From the NCBI GenBank assembly GCA_040880365.1, contig JBBDIO010000089.1, positions 1 through 6,268 of the forward strand: a stretch of 6,268 nt of DNA, in the 5' to 3' direction. This document shows positions 6,118-6,268 of this stretch, piece after piece. The notes beneath the pieces were generated by a model. It was not told the DNA's origin and did not search any database. It saw nothing but the letters and a program-made list of their open reading frames with translations. Each line of letters begins with the position of its first letter. The stretch's first letter is position 1. The position numbers were made by a program, and so were the translations under genes. This DNA is from JBBDIO01 sp040880365. GTDB lineage: Bacteria; Chloroflexota; Anaerolineae; Caldilineales; Caldilineaceae.

Positions 6118-6180
6118 AGCATATCATAATAATTTTGCGAGGGCAAGTATCGATTTTTTGCCGTTTTTTGCCCCAATTTT
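6118..6180 (-). promoter_or_regulatory. Candidate leftward promoter with upstream A-tracts
   Basis: On the minus strand TTGCCC (6146-6141) is followed after 17 bases by TATGCT (6123-6118), preceded by TGA as in an extended -10. Each box has four of six consensus matches. On the minus strand A-runs at 6159-6154, 6169-6164 and 6180-6177 lie roughly -43 to -69 from a start near 6111, where UP elements or bent DNA stimulate promoters. It would transcribe the repeat-rich leader and, if not terminated, the transport operon about 720 bases downstream. Confidence 0.4.
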
Positions 6181-6268
6181 GTCCCAGAGCCACGACATGG
6201 CAGATACCACCACGCATGTCGGCGCATCAAAAGCTCAGGCCATGTGCAACCAACCAAAGGCGAGGGCA

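Larger units (their letters stand above)
5393..6268. other. Long gene-poor region upstream of the transport operon
   Basis: About 876 bases with no supportable complete gene. Frames open here have no convincing start site or recognisable protein features. The region holds the repeats, palindromes and candidate promoters listed separately. A 7-bp inverted repeat (CGACATG at 6193-6199 and its complement at 6215-6221) is also present. A plus-strand frame is open from 6017 to the window edge, with its first ATG at 6089, and a minus-strand frame enters from the right edge and stops at 6114-6116. Neither resembles a known protein, and both are too short to judge. Confidence 0.6.

Noticed and set aside
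6017..6268. Plus-strand frame open to the right edge, first ATG at 6089.
   Set aside because: No Shine-Dalgarno sequence at usual spacing, no recognised motif, and part of it is encoded by the T-tracts that look regulatory. The sequence to the right would decide it.

Overview
The window carries four convincing protein genes, all on the minus strand, so transcription runs from right to left. In transcription order they are a lipoprotein sugar-binding protein (3980..5392), a very long ABC permease in which two CUT1-type membrane subunits are joined in one chain (1848..3767), tsaB (878..1588) and rimI (128..688). No tRNA, rRNA, CRISPR array or insertion sequence was seen. The sequence is moderately GC-rich. 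The Tat-type lipoprotein leader of the binding protein (a twin-arginine motif, then LAGC, then an Ala/Pro/Ser-rich tether) and the split layout are reminiscent of Chloroflexota (Anaerolineae/Caldilineae-like). That placement is an inference from style, not a search result.

Right part (5393..6268): about 876 bases without a supportable gene, but rich in structure. It holds a candidate leftward promoter with phased T/A tracts upstream of it (6118..6180), three separate tandem arrays that all use an 11-bp unit (5833..5876, 5760..5781, 5621..5653), a 10-bp inverted repeat (5508..5585), an extended -10-like element, and two short palindromes just upstream of the binding-protein ribosome binding site.

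Middle part (1712..5392): the transport operon. The binding protein captures a substrate, probably a sugar or oligosaccharide, outside the membrane and hands it to the fused permease. A 212-base gap with an 11-bp perfect stem separates the two genes and may set their relative expression. A clear Rho-independent terminator (1717..1749) ends the unit. No ATPase gene is present, so the ATPase must be encoded elsewhere, as is common for CUT1 systems that share an MsmX/UgpC-type ATPase.

Left part (1..1711): tsaB, which belongs to the tRNA t6A-modification machinery, followed by rimI, a protein N-terminal acetyltransferase. These two are commonly neighbours in bacteria. The tsaB leader contains four tandem 12-bp repeats, each carrying a -10-like hexamer, directly behind the upstream terminator. 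A strong GC-rich hairpin lies at the left edge, downstream of rimI.

The most unusual items are the single-chain MalF/MalG-like permease, with an extra hydrophobic segment in its linker, and the set of short tandem repeats with helical-turn spacing in the non-coding leaders.
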